Assembly (NCBI RefSeq): GCF_009795805.1
Contig: NZ_WTEY01000003.1
Span: forward strand, 62,001-126,000
DNA length: 64,000 nt
Origin: Gilliamella sp. Pra-s52
GTDB lineage: Bacteria; Pseudomonadota; Gammaproteobacteria; Enterobacterales; Orbaceae
Reading direction: 5' to 3'
Positions 46,957 to 57,136 of this stretch are shown piece by piece. The notes under the pieces were generated by a model. The model did not search any database. It had not been told where the DNA came from and worked only from the letters and a program-made list of their open reading frames with translations. The first letter of the stretch is position 1; the number at the start of each line of letters is the position of its first letter. The position numbers were made by a program, and so were the translations under genes.

Positions 46957-47667
46957 CTTTAGTACCTATATTCATAATTTCGGCAAAAGCATGCCAACTC
47001 ATTGTTATCAAATAACGATAAGTGATTAAATTTTGTGATAAGCTAAAATTTTATTGCATAGCAAAACTAGCCTATAAAGCTACTTTGTATAGCTAGCCCT
47101 AAGCATTAAATTTAATTAGCAAAAGTGTTAATTAAGAATTTAGATACAACTCGGTGGTTCTAAATGTTTTTCTGAAAGGTGCAAAATACACTGCATAAAG
47201 CTGTGTGCGCATTGATGTTTTGAATTTGTGTGATAGCGTGTAAAAAAATGCATATCGTTCACCATTACCGTTTTATCAATTTCGGTTTGTGAACTGAAAA
47301 AATGATGATTTAGACAGGTTCATTAACCGATAATGATGTGTTTAAATTTATCTCCCCCACATTTGGGGTGACCCGATTGAGTGTCCATATTTCTCCTGTA
47401 AATTGAACTCTTCACTTTATATTTCAACTTCCCTTCACCCTCGTTTTTAACTTCCATAATAGCTAAAAAAGGAAGAAAAGCTCAAAAGGCGGGCAATTTA
47501 TACGCTTTTAAGAGAAAAAAGTCAACTCATAAAGAAAAAAGAAAGTAGTGATTGTTGGAAAACAGCACTTTTCGTCTTTTTCATACTCATTTTGATGCGC
47601 AATTAATACCGATTTTATCCAATATAAGATAAAATCGTAACACAATTAATTAATGAGAATATTTAAA
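46957..47667. other. Long mgtA leader / intergenic region
   Basis: About 700 bases without a long gene. It has one well-started short ORF with a CCCC/GGGG hairpin on the mgtA strand (47323-47388) and, nearer to mgtA, AGCTA/TAGCT-type inverted repeats around 47055-47100. MgtA mRNAs of enteric bacteria have a Mg2+-responsive leader, and the length here fits such a leader. Confidence 0.5.
47323..47388 (-). CDS. Possible leader peptide of mgtA (21 residues)
   Basis: The ATG is preceded by AGGAGAAAT, the best ribosome-binding site in the leader. The peptide is MDTQSGHPKCGGDKFKHIIIG. The Pro-Lys-Cys-Gly-Gly codons lie in a CCCC-AAATGT-GGGG hairpin, so ribosome position could change the fold. It is unlike the Pro-rich MgtL of Salmonella. 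It lies about 365 bases before mgtA on the same strand. Confidence 0.4.
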   Translation of the reverse strand: MDTQSGHPKCGGDKFKHIIIG

Positions 47668-48339
47668 ATGGATATTTCTGAATTACTCCATGAAAATTGG
47701 TTCAATTTAATCACTATTTTTGTGCTTTCTTTAGTCACGTTTATTTATAAAAAACGTCCACAAAATGATGTTTTTGACAATATTATTAAATATGCTGATA
47801 TTTTAGCAAAAACACCCCATCCCCAATATCAAACAGATTATTTAAATAATATCAAAAAGAAACTTATTTGGAACAAGGTTTGCTTTTATAAAGCGGGTAA
47901 TGTTGATAAAGAAAATATTGCTATTTCGTTAATTAATGCTGACGTTCATAACCTTATAGAACTAACTCAATTGGATTTATTAACACAATATTTTAGTATT
48001 AAAAATAATAGCATAATACCAATAAAACCTTATTTAATTAAAGAAGTTATACTTAGCGGTGCAGCATTTACATTTGCCTTTATTGTGTTGTTATCTAATA
48101 TAATTACGATCTTTAGTTCTTCTTGGATAATCAATGTTATGGTTGCTATTTTAACTATTTTTATCATCATCATAGCATTGTTTCGCTTTGCATTAGCACC
48201 AATAAAACGATTCAAAATTTATCTTTTAATTTTAAAAGATAACAGCTTTTTACAAAGAGCAAATAATGAATTGGCTAAAGTAATAAAAGATAAAAATAAC
48301 ACCTCAATGTTAGAAGAAACAACAGAATCAGAAAAATAA
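47668..48339 (+). CDS. Hypothetical membrane protein (223 residues)
   Basis: Three hydrophobic segments: near residue 10-27 (WFNLITIFVLSLVTFIY) and a pair near 128-176 (GAAFTFAFIVLLSNIITIF and WIINVMVAILTIFIIIIALF). A cytoplasmic region between them has KRPQNDVFDNIIKYADILAKTPHPQYQ. The C-terminal tail is charged. I recognise no family. The ATG at MDISELL is preferred over one five codons upstream because GAG lies 10 bases before it. Confidence 0.65.
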   Translation: MDISELLHENWFNLITIFVLSLVTFIYKKRPQNDVFDNIIKYADILAKTPHPQYQTDYLNNIKKKLIWNKVCFYKAGNVDKENIAISLINADVHNLIELTQLDLLTQYFSIKNNSIIPIKPYLIKEVILSGAAFTFAFIVLLSNIITIFSSSWIINVMVAILTIFIIIIALFRFALAPIKRFKIYLLILKDNSFLQRANNELAKVIKDKNNTSMLEETTESEK

Positions 48340-48359
48340 CCAATCCATAACAATTCAAT

Positions 48360-48402
48360 CGACAGGGTGAATTATAGTCATGACTTTTCATCCTGTTTTT
48401 TA
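48360..48402 (+). terminator. Terminator after the hypothetical membrane protein gene
   Basis: Stem ACAGGGTGAA/TTCATCCTGT with a long loop, followed by TTTTTTA. Confidence 0.65.
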
Positions 48403-48424
48403 GATAACAACTAATAGATAACAA

Positions 48425-50317
48425 CTAAGCACGAATGTTTAATCTTGTGTTTTTTAACTGATTAACAAGATCTAATAGTGATGAATTGAGTTGATGCATG
48501 AATTGCTGATACGAAAATGCTTTTTTACTAATTTCATCCAATTGTAATTCCCAATGGGCTGTCATATCGGGCATGGACATTATATCGGGTAGCGATAAAA
48601 TTAGGTTTTTACCTACCTCGGTTGAGCGTATTGTTTTACCTTGACGGGTTAAAAACTGTCGTTTGAATAACAATTCAATAATCCCTGCCCTAGTTGCTTC
48701 TGTGCCTAGTCCATCAGTTTCACGCAGTATTTTTTTTATTTCGGGATCTTTAACAAATCGAGCAATTCCCGTCATTGCCGACAATAGTGTTGCATCGGTA
48801 AACGGCCTTGGTGGTTGCGTTTCTTTGCTAACCAGTTCAGTATCAATACATTGCACTGTTTCGCCTTTTTTAACTAATTTAGTTAATAAACCATTACTTT
48901 CATTATCCTCGTTATTAGCTTCTATTTGGTTGTTTTTACTTCGAAACAAAACTTTCCAACCTTCATCAAGCATTTGGTTAGCTTTAGAAACAAATTTACC
49001 ACCTTTGATATCAACATCAATTTGTAATTCAGCGTACTTGTAAGCGGGGTAAAATTGCGCTAAATATTGCGTTGCAATGGCTTGATAAACAGCTTTTTCG
49101 TTAACAGTTAGGTTATCCATTTTTGCTTTACGTAAAGTTGGAATAATAGCGTGGTGCACCTCTACTTTTTTGTCATTCCACGCTTTAGTGCGTAAAGTAT
49201 AATCGGCATTACTAATTGCGGTTTGCAGTTCTGGACAATTATTTTCAATGGAAGATCTTATACCAGCAATCTGCTTTAAATGCTCTTCAGGCAAAAATCG
49301 ACAATCTGATCTTGGATAAGTAATTAATTTGTGTTTTTCATATAACGATTGACAAACATCAAGCACATCTTGAGCACTCAGTCCATTTTTTTTAGCCATC
49401 TCAATTTGCAGTGCCGATAAATTAAATGGCATTGGCGGGGCAAGCTCTTTCTTTTTATTGCTGACTTTATCAATAGTTCCAGGTTGGTGGTTAATACGCT
49501 GACAAACGTTTTCGGCTAATTTTTTGACTAATACTCGCCCTTCTTCATCTTGATAAGGGGCACAAGCTTCGCTTGGTTGCCATTTGGCTTTGAAAATTTC
49601 ATTATCTTTGGTTTGCAGAACAGCGAACACATCATAAAATGGCTTTGGTACAAATTGTGCTATTTCCAAATCACGCCTAACAACTAGCCCTAAAATAGGC
49701 GTTTGTACTCGCCCTATTGACAATACACCCCGATAACCGTTTTTTTGCCCAACAATAGTACAAAGTCGGCTCATATTGATACCATAAAGCCAATCGGCTC
49801 GTGCTCTTGCCAAGGCTGATGTAGACAAAGGGATAAAATCTTGGTTACTGCGTAATTGCTGTAATGACTTTTCAACAGCGCTAGCATTTAAATCACTAAT
49901 CAAACAGCGCTTTATTGATTTGCGTTTATCTAGTGGTAATTGGCAATAATTTAAAACTTCATCAACCAACAACTGCCCTTCCCTATCCGGATCACCAGCA
50001 TGCACAATTTGATCGGCCGATTTAATGAGATCCACCAAAATATTAAATTGTTTTTCTGTCGTATTTTTTGGCGTCAATATCCACTTTTCAGGCACAATGG
50101 GTAAATCGTTAATTACCCACTTTTTATATCGCTGATCATAAACTTCTGGGGTGGCTTGTTCAAGCAAGTGCCCAATACACCAGCTAACGACATCACCATT
50201 ACTTGCTTTAATAAAACCATTACCTTTTTGATGAGGTTTTGGTAACACATCAGCAATGGCCCGAGCTAAACTGGGTTTTTCAGCAATAAATAAACGATAG
50301 GGCTGATTAGACTGCAT
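48425..50317 (-). CDS. topB: DNA topoisomerase III
   Basis: TopB decatenates replicating DNA as a type IA topoisomerase. The 630-residue protein has the Toprim motifs (LFIAEKPSLARAIADVL, HAGDPDREGQLL) and the active-site Tyr in LITYPRSDCRFL. The C-terminal part ends soon after GLGTEATRAGIIELLF and MTAHWELQLDEI. The protein is close to E. coli TopB (653 residues). Confidence 0.94.
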   Translation of the reverse strand: MQSNQPYRLFIAEKPSLARAIADVLPKPHQKGNGFIKASNGDVVSWCIGHLLEQATPEVYDQRYKKWVINDLPIVPEKWILTPKNTTEKQFNILVDLIKSADQIVHAGDPDREGQLLVDEVLNYCQLPLDKRKSIKRCLISDLNASAVEKSLQQLRSNQDFIPLSTSALARARADWLYGINMSRLCTIVGQKNGYRGVLSIGRVQTPILGLVVRRDLEIAQFVPKPFYDVFAVLQTKDNEIFKAKWQPSEACAPYQDEEGRVLVKKLAENVCQRINHQPGTIDKVSNKKKELAPPMPFNLSALQIEMAKKNGLSAQDVLDVCQSLYEKHKLITYPRSDCRFLPEEHLKQIAGIRSSIENNCPELQTAISNADYTLRTKAWNDKKVEVHHAIIPTLRKAKMDNLTVNEKAVYQAIATQYLAQFYPAYKYAELQIDVDIKGGKFVSKANQMLDEGWKVLFRSKNNQIEANNEDNESNGLLTKLVKKGETVQCIDTELVSKETQPPRPFTDATLLSAMTGIARFVKDPEIKKILRETDGLGTEATRAGIIELLFKRQFLTRQGKTIRSTEVGKNLILSLPDIMSMPDMTAHWELQLDEISKKAFSYQQFMHQLNSSLLDLVNQLKNTRLNIRA

Positions 50318-50390
50318 AACAACAATTATTCATTAAAAATACTAAAAATTATAAACGCTTATTCGTTTTTTACAAAAAAGATTAGCCTAA

Positions 50391-51392
50391 TTACCACCAT
50401 TTTTTATATTTAAGCCAAATAACCGAAATAATACAAATAATAACAAGTAACAATATTAATCCAACAAAAGACCAACCTTCACCACTAAAAGGAATACCTG
50501 CTAAATTGACCCCAAGTAAACTGGTTAAAAACGTAATTGGTGTGAAAATAATGGTAAATAGTGACATTAAGTAAATTCGTTTATTGGTTGATTCGGCCAA
50601 AAAGCTATTAATCTGCTCCATAATTGAAGCTAACCGCAACAAACAGCTATCAATATCTGATACATAATGATTTTGTTGATAAGAAATATCATGCAACCTT
50701 TGACGATCATTATCGTCAATCCATGATATTCTTTCAGTCGAAATTTTTACAAAAATATCACGTTGTGGCGACAATAATCGGCGTAAAACGATCAATTGTT
50801 TACGAACTCGACCGATCTCTTTATAAGAAAAGATACGTTGATTTAATACAGAATCCTCTAGCTTAATAATTTTATTGTGGACACTATCAAAAGATAAGTT
50901 AACTTGATCACTTATTAAATCAGACATTTGAATCAACCAATCCGCCACATCCACAGGACCAATACCCTTTTCTAGATGATCTTTTAATTCAGCAATAGCA
51001 GAAATTTGTTGATGTCGAGTTGAAATGATCATGTTATCGGTAATAAAAAAACGGAAGGTAACAATAGGATCAGGAAGCTCATTGGGAATAAAATTAACGC
51101 CTTTTAATACTACTAAAACCCCCGAATCAAAACGGATTTCTTTGGATATTTGATTTGGCTTTACTAACTCAATTTTAATTAAATCAGGAATTAGGGGAGT
51201 GGTGTTTATCCAATTGACCGTTTCTTGTTTAGCAAAGTCTAAATGAATCCAAAAGGGTTGTGAAACAGAAGGAATGCTATGTTCATTAAGCGGTATAGCT
51301 TTGCCTTTACCATCTAATTGACAACAAAATGCTGGATTAGCCTCTAAAAGATGAGAAACAGAAATAACACTTTCACTATTTTGATTCGTCAT
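50391..51392 (-). CDS. zntB: Zinc transporter ZntB (CorA family)
   Basis: The 333-residue protein has a large cytoplasmic N-terminal domain and two C-terminal membrane helices. The GxN motif between them reads SLLGVNLAGIPFSGEGW. The GVN...GIP form and the length match ZntB rather than CorA (GMN). ZntB couples Zn2+ movement to protons. Single gene on its strand; the next gene starts the heme cluster. Confidence 0.9.
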   Translation of the reverse strand: MTNQNSESVISVSHLLEANPAFCCQLDGKGKAIPLNEHSIPSVSQPFWIHLDFAKQETVNWINTTPLIPDLIKIELVKPNQISKEIRFDSGVLVVLKGVNFIPNELPDPIVTFRFFITDNMIISTRHQQISAIAELKDHLEKGIGPVDVADWLIQMSDLISDQVNLSFDSVHNKIIKLEDSVLNQRIFSYKEIGRVRKQLIVLRRLLSPQRDIFVKISTERISWIDDNDRQRLHDISYQQNHYVSDIDSCLLRLASIMEQINSFLAESTNKRIYLMSLFTIIFTPITFLTSLLGVNLAGIPFSGEGWSFVGLILLLVIICIISVIWLKYKKWW

Positions 51393-51477
51393 TATAACCC
51401 CATTTGTTATGGTTTTTTTAAATTATATACTGAATTTAGATTAAAATGGAGCTACTAATTAGTGTTTATATTCTACC

Positions 51478-52251
51478 CTAAGGCATTAAATAAATTTGTG
51501 GAATACAAGAATTGTCAGGATGATGATAAATACCCAATTCCACACCATACCAACGCTCAACATTATCAGCGGTTAAAACGTCTTTAGGAGAGCCTTCCTC
51601 AACAATTTTTCCTTGATTAATTAATAGGATTTTGTCGGCATATAATGCTGCTAAATTAAGATCATGCAAAACACAACACACTGCTAATTTTTGTTTGCAC
51701 GCAAGTTGTTTTAATAATCTTAAAGTCTGTTGCTGGTGATATAAATCAAGTGCAGAGGTCGGTTCATCTAAAAACAGCAATTTTTCGGTTGGCTTCGGTT
51801 GCCACAATTGTGCCAAAACTCTAGCTAACTGTACACGTTGCTGTTCCCCCCCTGACAAACTACGGTAATCACGCTCAGCTAGCTTTAGGCAATCAGTTTG
51901 TGACATTGTTTCCTGAACAGCTTGATTAAAATCGGCCTTGCCATAAGGAGAACGCCCCATTGCAACCACTTCCTTCACTTTGAAAGGAAAGGTCAAGTGG
52001 CTTTGTTGTAACATCACCGTTCTGACCTTAGATAACTGCTTTTCTGACCATTGTGATAACGGCTTATCAAATAAATAGCACTCTCCCGATGATGGTTTTT
52101 GGTACCCAGTTAACAAACGCAACAGTGTTGATTTACCTGCACCATTTGGTCCAATTATAATTATAATTTCACCAGCTTTTATCGTTAAAGACACATCATT
52201 AATTAAAGTGCGATTTGCATAACTAAAAGTCAAATGTTCAGCAGTTAACAT
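51478..52251 (-). CDS. hmuV: Hemin ABC transporter ATP-binding protein
   Basis: HmuV powers heme import across the inner membrane. The 257-residue ABC ATPase has Walker [10 protein letters not shown] (34-42), signature [18 protein letters not shown] and Walker [13 protein letters not shown], followed by [15 protein letters not shown]. It lies 16 bases behind hmuU and is the last gene of the operon. Confidence 0.93.
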   Translation of the reverse strand: MLTAEHLTFSYANRTLINDVSLTIKAGEIIIIIGPNGAGKSTLLRLLTGYQKPSSGECYLFDKPLSQWSEKQLSKVRTVMLQQSHLTFPFKVKEVVAMGRSPYGKADFNQAVQETMSQTDCLKLAERDYRSLSGGEQQRVQLARVLAQLWQPKPTEKLLFLDEPTSALDLYHQQQTLRLLKQLACKQKLAVCCVLHDLNLAALYADKILLINQGKIVEEGSPKDVLTADNVERWYGVELGIYHHPDNSCIPQIYLMP

Positions 52252-52267
52252 AATCAGATTCCATCTA

Positions 52268-53269
52268 TTATTTATGTTTTAAGATTAACCATAGAAAATA
52301 AGGACCACCAATCAAACTTGTAAAAAGCCCAACAGGGATTTCGGTAGGAGCGACTAACGTTCGTGCAAAAGTATCTGCAAGTAGCAACAAACAAGCACCA
52401 CCCAGTGTAGAGGCAGGTAATAACCAACGATGATTTGCCCCTACTTGCAAGCGAATCATATGCGGAACAACTAAACCAACAAAAGCAATAATACCACTAA
52501 CTGCGACCGAAGTTCCTATTAACACTGCACACAGTAATAACAGATAACGTTTTATTCGCTGTACATTAATACCTAAATAATGCGCATCTTCATCACCAAG
52601 TTGAAGAATATTAAGCTCATGAGACAATTTAAAAACACAAAACAGAGCAGGAATAATCAATGATACTGCAACTAAAACCAGATCCCACGACCCTTTACCC
52701 AAGTTACCCATCGACCACAACGAAATTTGCCGTAATTGGATTTCATCACCAATATAACTTAAGCATCCCATAATCGCACCAATAATGGCATTAATCGCCA
52801 CGCCTAACAAAACCATTTTGGCCAAATTACATTGCGCATTTAAGCTATAAACATAAATCAACAGACAAATAAACAAACTACCAGTAAACGCAGCAACCAT
52901 CTTACCGTAAAGCATCATAATAGGAGGAAAGACCGTAGGAAACAAAATCGATAATCCAACCATTAAAGATGCACCACTACTAATACCCAATAAACCTGAA
53001 TCGGCCAATGGGTTTCTAAACAAACCTTGCATCACCGCCCCAGAGCTGGCTAACGCCATACCAACAATAACTGCTAACATAATGCGTGGCATACGAACAT
53101 TAAGCCAAATATTCCACAAAGGATCATCAAATGGCTTACTTATTAAATGTGTGATAGACAACTTCAAAGCACCTAAATTGGCAGAAAACAAAACAAGTAC
53201 CAAAAGTAGACCGATTAATCCCCATAACAACGAACGATGGCGATTGGAACGATGATCATTATTTTGCAC
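52268..53269 (-). CDS. hmuU: Hemin ABC transporter permease
   Basis: The 333-residue FecCD-family permease has nine to ten membrane helices, with [43 protein letters not shown] and the Gly-rich coupling-helix region near [17 protein letters not shown]-terminal [23 protein letters not shown] is typical. It pairs with HmuV and with the HmuT binding protein encoded divergently. Confidence 0.93.
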   Translation of the reverse strand: MQNNDHRSNRHRSLLWGLIGLLLVLVLFSANLGALKLSITHLISKPFDDPLWNIWLNVRMPRIMLAVIVGMALASSGAVMQGLFRNPLADSGLLGISSGASLMVGLSILFPTVFPPIMMLYGKMVAAFTGSLFICLLIYVYSLNAQCNLAKMVLLGVAINAIIGAIMGCLSYIGDEIQLRQISLWSMGNLGKGSWDLVLVAVSLIIPALFCVFKLSHELNILQLGDEDAHYLGINVQRIKRYLLLLCAVLIGTSVAVSGIIAFVGLVVPHMIRLQVGANHRWLLPASTLGGACLLLLADTFARTLVAPTEIPVGLFTSLIGGPYFLWLILKHK

Positions 53270-53315
53270 CCACTAACCTCTTTTTTGTTTCGATTGATTC
53301 ACGTCATGCCACCCA

Positions 53316-53954
53316 TCAATAAGTCACATTCAAACTAGGATCAACAACACTATAAGCACGTTGTTCAAACTGATTTGTGGCGATTTTGTCAATAATTATT
53401 TTCGCTAAATCAATACGATAAACAAATCCATGAACTTCTTGTTGATAATAACACTCGGCATGTTGTGTCATTTCACCATCTCGCAAACCACCTGGTCTTA
53501 AAATAACAAAATTTAACGTACTGGTTTGCAACCATAGTTCAGCTAATGACTTTTCCCTTACAGCATTACCAAAAGCCTGTTTAGCTTTATCTGATAAAGT
53601 AGACCACGAATCGCCGCACCCTAACGAAGTAACTAAAACCATCTGCTTAATACCAACTTGCTCGGCACAATCAATAATGACGCGTTGTGCTTGATAGTTT
53701 CCTGTTTCGCCACCCAAGGTTGACACAATCGTAGCATCCGCTCTTGCTAACTCACATAACTGCTTTACAAGTGAAACATCGGTTGCATCGCCGACATAGC
53801 TTTCAACACCTTGACTTGATAATTGCTTGGCAAAATCATTATCTCGAACTAAAACAATATAGCGCCAATTAGGATAAATTTGCTTTGCTAACTGTAAAAC
53901 TTGATAGCCCGTTCCAAGTTTTGAGCTTACCCCAAAAATCAATAATGTTTTCAT
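53316..53954 (-). CDS. NAD(P)H-binding protein, ChuY-like anaerobilin reductase
   Basis: The 212-residue protein is an SDR/NmrA-like Rossmann protein (LLIFGVSSKLGTGYQVLQLA at the N-terminus, VTSLGCGDSW, LRPGGLRDG). In E. coli O157 the corresponding gene chuY, between chuX and chuU here and there, reduces the anaerobilin made by ChuW. Position between hutX and hmuU supports the same role. By family alone it is only an NAD(P)H-binding protein. Confidence 0.75.
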   Translation of the reverse strand: MKTLLIFGVSSKLGTGYQVLQLAKQIYPNWRYIVLVRDNDFAKQLSSQGVESYVGDATDVSLVKQLCELARADATIVSTLGGETGNYQAQRVIIDCAEQVGIKQMVLVTSLGCGDSWSTLSDKAKQAFGNAVREKSLAELWLQTSTLNFVILRPGGLRDGEMTQHAECYYQQEVHGFVYRIDLAKIIIDKIATNQFEQRAYSVVDPSLNVTY

Positions 53955-53972
53955 AGTATTAACTTCTTAAAA

Positions 53973-54473
53973 TCAATCAATTATTTTAGATAATGCTCTG
54001 AATTTTTCTAGTTGGTCAGCTTTTAATTGATGTTTTTCATCACGGCCAACAAAAATTTTAAACATTGCTTGCCCCTTATGATTAAGGAATATCATTGACG
54101 CTGTAGACATTTTCATAAATTTGCGTTCAATAAAAGCAATATATTGACAATGATCTGCTTTGATATGACCACTTAACCCTGTCTGATGACGTAAATTAAA
54201 ATATTTTTGGCTATACGATCCCGGTGGCAATTCGCCCGAAATTTCAGCGATGACATCACCGGTATGCACTAAAAACAGCACTTCTCCCCAAGTTGTCACT
54301 TCATTCCAAATTGTATCAAAATGACAACCTTCAACGATTTTTGCATCTGGCAATGCTTGAATAACTTGTGTCAAAGTAACATGATGATCCTGAGCAATTT
54401 TTTCTAATAACTCTTCAGGGTTGGTTTGCATATAAGCTGCTAAGTTGGCTAAAAGTGATTGTTTATCTACCAT
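53973..54473 (-). CDS. hutX: Heme utilisation cytosolic carrier HutX/ChuX
   Basis: HutX binds heme in the cytosol and hands it to the degradation enzyme. The 166-residue protein has the family start PEELLEKIAQDHHVTLTQVIQALPDA and the core YIAFIERKFMKMSTASMIFLNHKGQAMFKIFVGRDEKHQL. It lies 17 bases after hutW. Confidence 0.9.
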   Translation of the reverse strand: MVDKQSLLANLAAYMQTNPEELLEKIAQDHHVTLTQVIQALPDAKIVEGCHFDTIWNEVTTWGEVLFLVHTGDVIAEISGELPPGSYSQKYFNLRHQTGLSGHIKADHCQYIAFIERKFMKMSTASMIFLNHKGQAMFKIFVGRDEKHQLKADQLEKFRALSKIID

Positions 54474-54490
54474 AATAATTCCTTTAATGA

Positions 54491-55942
54491 CTAAATGTTA
54501 TGTGGATTTTTTACTGTTTTAACAGCAGAATGAGGCATTACAACTTGACCATGTTTTGATTGTTTTGATTGTTTTGCTTGTGCTATTTTTTGTTGTAATT
54601 GGATATATTCAGGGTTATTAAGTTGTAACAATAATTGTTGCAAGGCTTGCAAAATATTGCTTGACCAAAAACGACCCGATAACGTCAAAAGCATACAATA
54701 GCTTTTATTTTGCAAAAGCCCAACTTGATACCATTGATGAATCAAAGGATCAAACAATTGAAAATGTTCAGTTAGCTGAGTTAAATCAATACGCCCTTTT
54801 TCAATACCGGCTTGTAATTGATACAACCATTCACCTACCAACGGTTTCCCCGTTAGCATCATTATGGGTTTTCTTCCTTGATCGAGCTGCGCATAGTAGG
54901 TGTTCAAATCACGTTGTATCATAAACGATTGCCCGCCTAAGCGCCCACCAGCACAAGATCCAAAAGCAAAAAAATTTGAACCTTGCTTAATTAAAAAATT
55001 ATACAAATTACGTTCGCGACTATTTTTTGCCCAATGCGCATTAGTCAAATGAACCCAACCTTGCTTAGCAAGAAACTCAGCGCCTTGATGGTAAAAGTCA
55101 CACTTATCAGTGACAGACGGGATCTCGATACGTTTATTCTCAACGCCCTTAGCTAATGGCGTTGTCGGTAACAAATTTAGCGAATAAAGATCAACACCGT
55201 CTAATGGCAAATCGTTTGCAATATCTAAATCTCGCTGCCAAGTTTGCGTGGTTTGATTGGGTAAACCAAACATTAAATCACATACCAAAGCAACACTATC
55301 GCGCAATGCAATGCGCTCAAAGCGTTTAATAATTTGAGCTTCGTTTGATTCACGACCTAACCGCTGCCTAATTTCAGAATTAAACGTTTGCACTCCTATT
55401 GAAAACCGATTTGCACCAGCTTCAATATAACTATCAACCCGCTCATCATCAAAATCAGAAATGCGCCCTTCTACTGTAATTTCACAATCGGGAGCCAAAG
55501 GAGCATGTTGTTTAAAATAACGAATCACTCGTGCAATTTGCCCAGCGGCTAAAGCCGATGGCGTACCACCGCCAAAATAGATAGCATGAATAGGAGCTGA
55601 TTGCATCGCTTTACTATGGATTTCTAGTGATATTTCTTTCAATAGATAATCAATATAAGTTTCGGTATTAAACTTCCTTAACGGATTTTGATAAAAACCA
55701 CAAAATTGACAGTGAATATCACAAAAAGGAATATGAATATAAATTAATCTTTTTTTACCGACTAAAGCAGTATTTTGGATAACTTCCCATTGAGGCACAA
55801 CATCTTGTGGAGATAAAGGTAAACTGGCTTGTAAAGGCATGACTGCCCAACGATTTTTAAAAGGTAACGCGGCGTTTTCTGCATAAAACGCACTAACATC
55901 TAATGATCTCATAACAACATTTCTTGAACAAATAATCTCCAT
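54491..55942 (-). CDS. hutW: Anaerobic heme-degradation radical SAM methyltransferase HutW/ChuW
   Basis: ChuW/HutW opens the heme ring without oxygen and releases iron. The 483-residue protein has the radical-SAM cluster Cys74, Cys78 and Cys81 (HIPFCDIHCQFCGF), GGGTPSALA and the HemN-like C-terminal part. Two start codons are possible; the second, ten codons in (MRSLDVSAFYAEN), fits the family start better, while the first overlaps the Fur site region. The gene leads the hutW-hutX-chuY-hmuU-hmuV operon. Confidence 0.92.
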   Translation of the reverse strand: MEIICSRNVVMRSLDVSAFYAENAALPFKNRWAVMPLQASLPLSPQDVVPQWEVIQNTALVGKKRLIYIHIPFCDIHCQFCGFYQNPLRKFNTETYIDYLLKEISLEIHSKAMQSAPIHAIYFGGGTPSALAAGQIARVIRYFKQHAPLAPDCEITVEGRISDFDDERVDSYIEAGANRFSIGVQTFNSEIRQRLGRESNEAQIIKRFERIALRDSVALVCDLMFGLPNQTTQTWQRDLDIANDLPLDGVDLYSLNLLPTTPLAKGVENKRIEIPSVTDKCDFYHQGAEFLAKQGWVHLTNAHWAKNSRERNLYNFLIKQGSNFFAFGSCAGGRLGGQSFMIQRDLNTYYAQLDQGRKPIMMLTGKPLVGEWLYQLQAGIEKGRIDLTQLTEHFQLFDPLIHQWYQVGLLQNKSYCMLLTLSGRFWSSNILQALQQLLLQLNNPEYIQLQQKIAQAKQSKQSKHGQVVMPHSAVKTVKNPHNI

Positions 55943-55948
55943 AAATTA

Positions 55949-55967
55949 AATAATAATTATTATCATT
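55949..55967 (-). promoter_or_regulatory. Fur-box-like site before hutW
   Basis: AATGATAATAATTATTATT on the minus strand approximates the 19-bp Fur consensus (GATAATGATAATCATTATC) with its inverted-repeat symmetry. It abuts the hutW start, consistent with iron repression. Confidence 0.7.
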
Positions 55968-56112
55968 TAGCAACATTTTTTATTAGTTATTTTTATAACC
56001 ATTTGATATTTATATTGATAAATGTCTTATAAAAATAAAAAAAATCTTTAAAGATCAATTTAATTGTTCTTAATAAAGTAACAAAATGTAAATAAACACC
56101 ATATTTTTTATT

Positions 56113-56131
56113 GATAATGATTATCATTTTA
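56113..56131 (+). promoter_or_regulatory. Fur-box-like site before hmuT
   Basis: GATAATGATTATCATTTT is close to the Fur consensus and has a TGATAATGATTATCA core with dyad symmetry. It lies about 50 bases before the hmuT start, on the divergent side of the heme locus. Confidence 0.82.
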
Positions 56132-56181
56132 ATTATAGTGATTGGTGTTTTTTTCAAAAACACAAGGATAGAGATTAACCA

Positions 56182-57030
56182 ATGAAAAAAAATTTTATAT
56201 TAAAAATCGGGCTATTTTTATTCATATTCGCCCTTAACAGCTTTAATAACAGTTTTGCCAATGAACGAATTGTAATTGCAGGGGGGGCATTAACTGAAAT
56301 CGTCTTTGCCCTTGGTGCAGGTGATCAGATTGTGGGGGTTGACAAAACAAGTAGTTACCCTGATTCAGTAAAAAAACTCCCACAAATTGGCTATTGGAAA
56401 TTACTCAATATTGAAGGGATCTTATCTCTAAAACCTACATTATTTATTACATTAAGCGATGTCGAACCGGATAACATAATCAGCCAAGTCAATCAAGCTA
56501 AAGTTGATGTACTATCGTTACAGCGTGTACCAGGTACACTTGATTTACTCTATACTAATATTGAAAAAATTGCTGACAAACTAAATAAACAAACTCAAGG
56601 GCAACAACTAATCAATAAAATCAAAACTAACATAACTAAAATTCAAGAAAAAACCAACAACCATCCTAATAAAGCAAAAGTGCTTTTTTTAATGAGCATG
56701 GGGGGGACTAATTCAGTCGCCGGTAAAAATACCACAGCTGATGCCCTAATCACCATCGCAGGAGGGGAAAATCTTGCCAAACATACCAGCTACAAAACTT
56801 ATACCGCAGAATCTTTAATTGCTATGAATCCTGAAATTATCGTATTAAATAAATATTCAATTGAACAATTAGGCGGGATCGAAAAACTAAATACCATTGC
56901 GGGAATTACCGAAACATCAGCATTTAAAAATAATCGCATCATTACCATCGATGACAGCTACCTATTTGGTATAGGACCAAGAGTTGACGAAGTAGCGCAA
57001 ATATTTTACCAACATTTTTACCCTAAATAA
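56182..57030 (+). CDS. hmuT: Hemin ABC transporter substrate-binding protein
   Basis: HmuT binds heme in the periplasm and delivers it to HmuUV. The 282-residue protein has a signal peptide ending near SFANE. The conserved start RIVIAGGALTEIVFALGAGDQIVGVDKTS and C-terminal GIGPRVDEVAQIF follow. A ribosome-binding site (AAGGA) precedes the ATG. The gene is Fur-boxed and followed by the receptor gene. Confidence 0.93.
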   Translation: MKKNFILKIGLFLFIFALNSFNNSFANERIVIAGGALTEIVFALGAGDQIVGVDKTSSYPDSVKKLPQIGYWKLLNIEGILSLKPTLFITLSDVEPDNIISQVNQAKVDVLSLQRVPGTLDLLYTNIEKIADKLNKQTQGQQLINKIKTNITKIQEKTNNHPNKAKVLFLMSMGGTNSVAGKNTTADALITIAGGENLAKHTSYKTYTAESLIAMNPEIIVLNKYSIEQLGGIEKLNTIAGITETSAFKNNRIITIDDSYLFGIGPRVDEVAQIFYQHFYPK

Positions 57031-57136
57031 TATTGGTGAAATGGTTTATAACATAATAATTATATTTGATTTATAACAATTTTAAGCGAAGCAATTGAAG
57101 CGTATTATTTAATTTATTATGTTTGAAAGGAATAAA

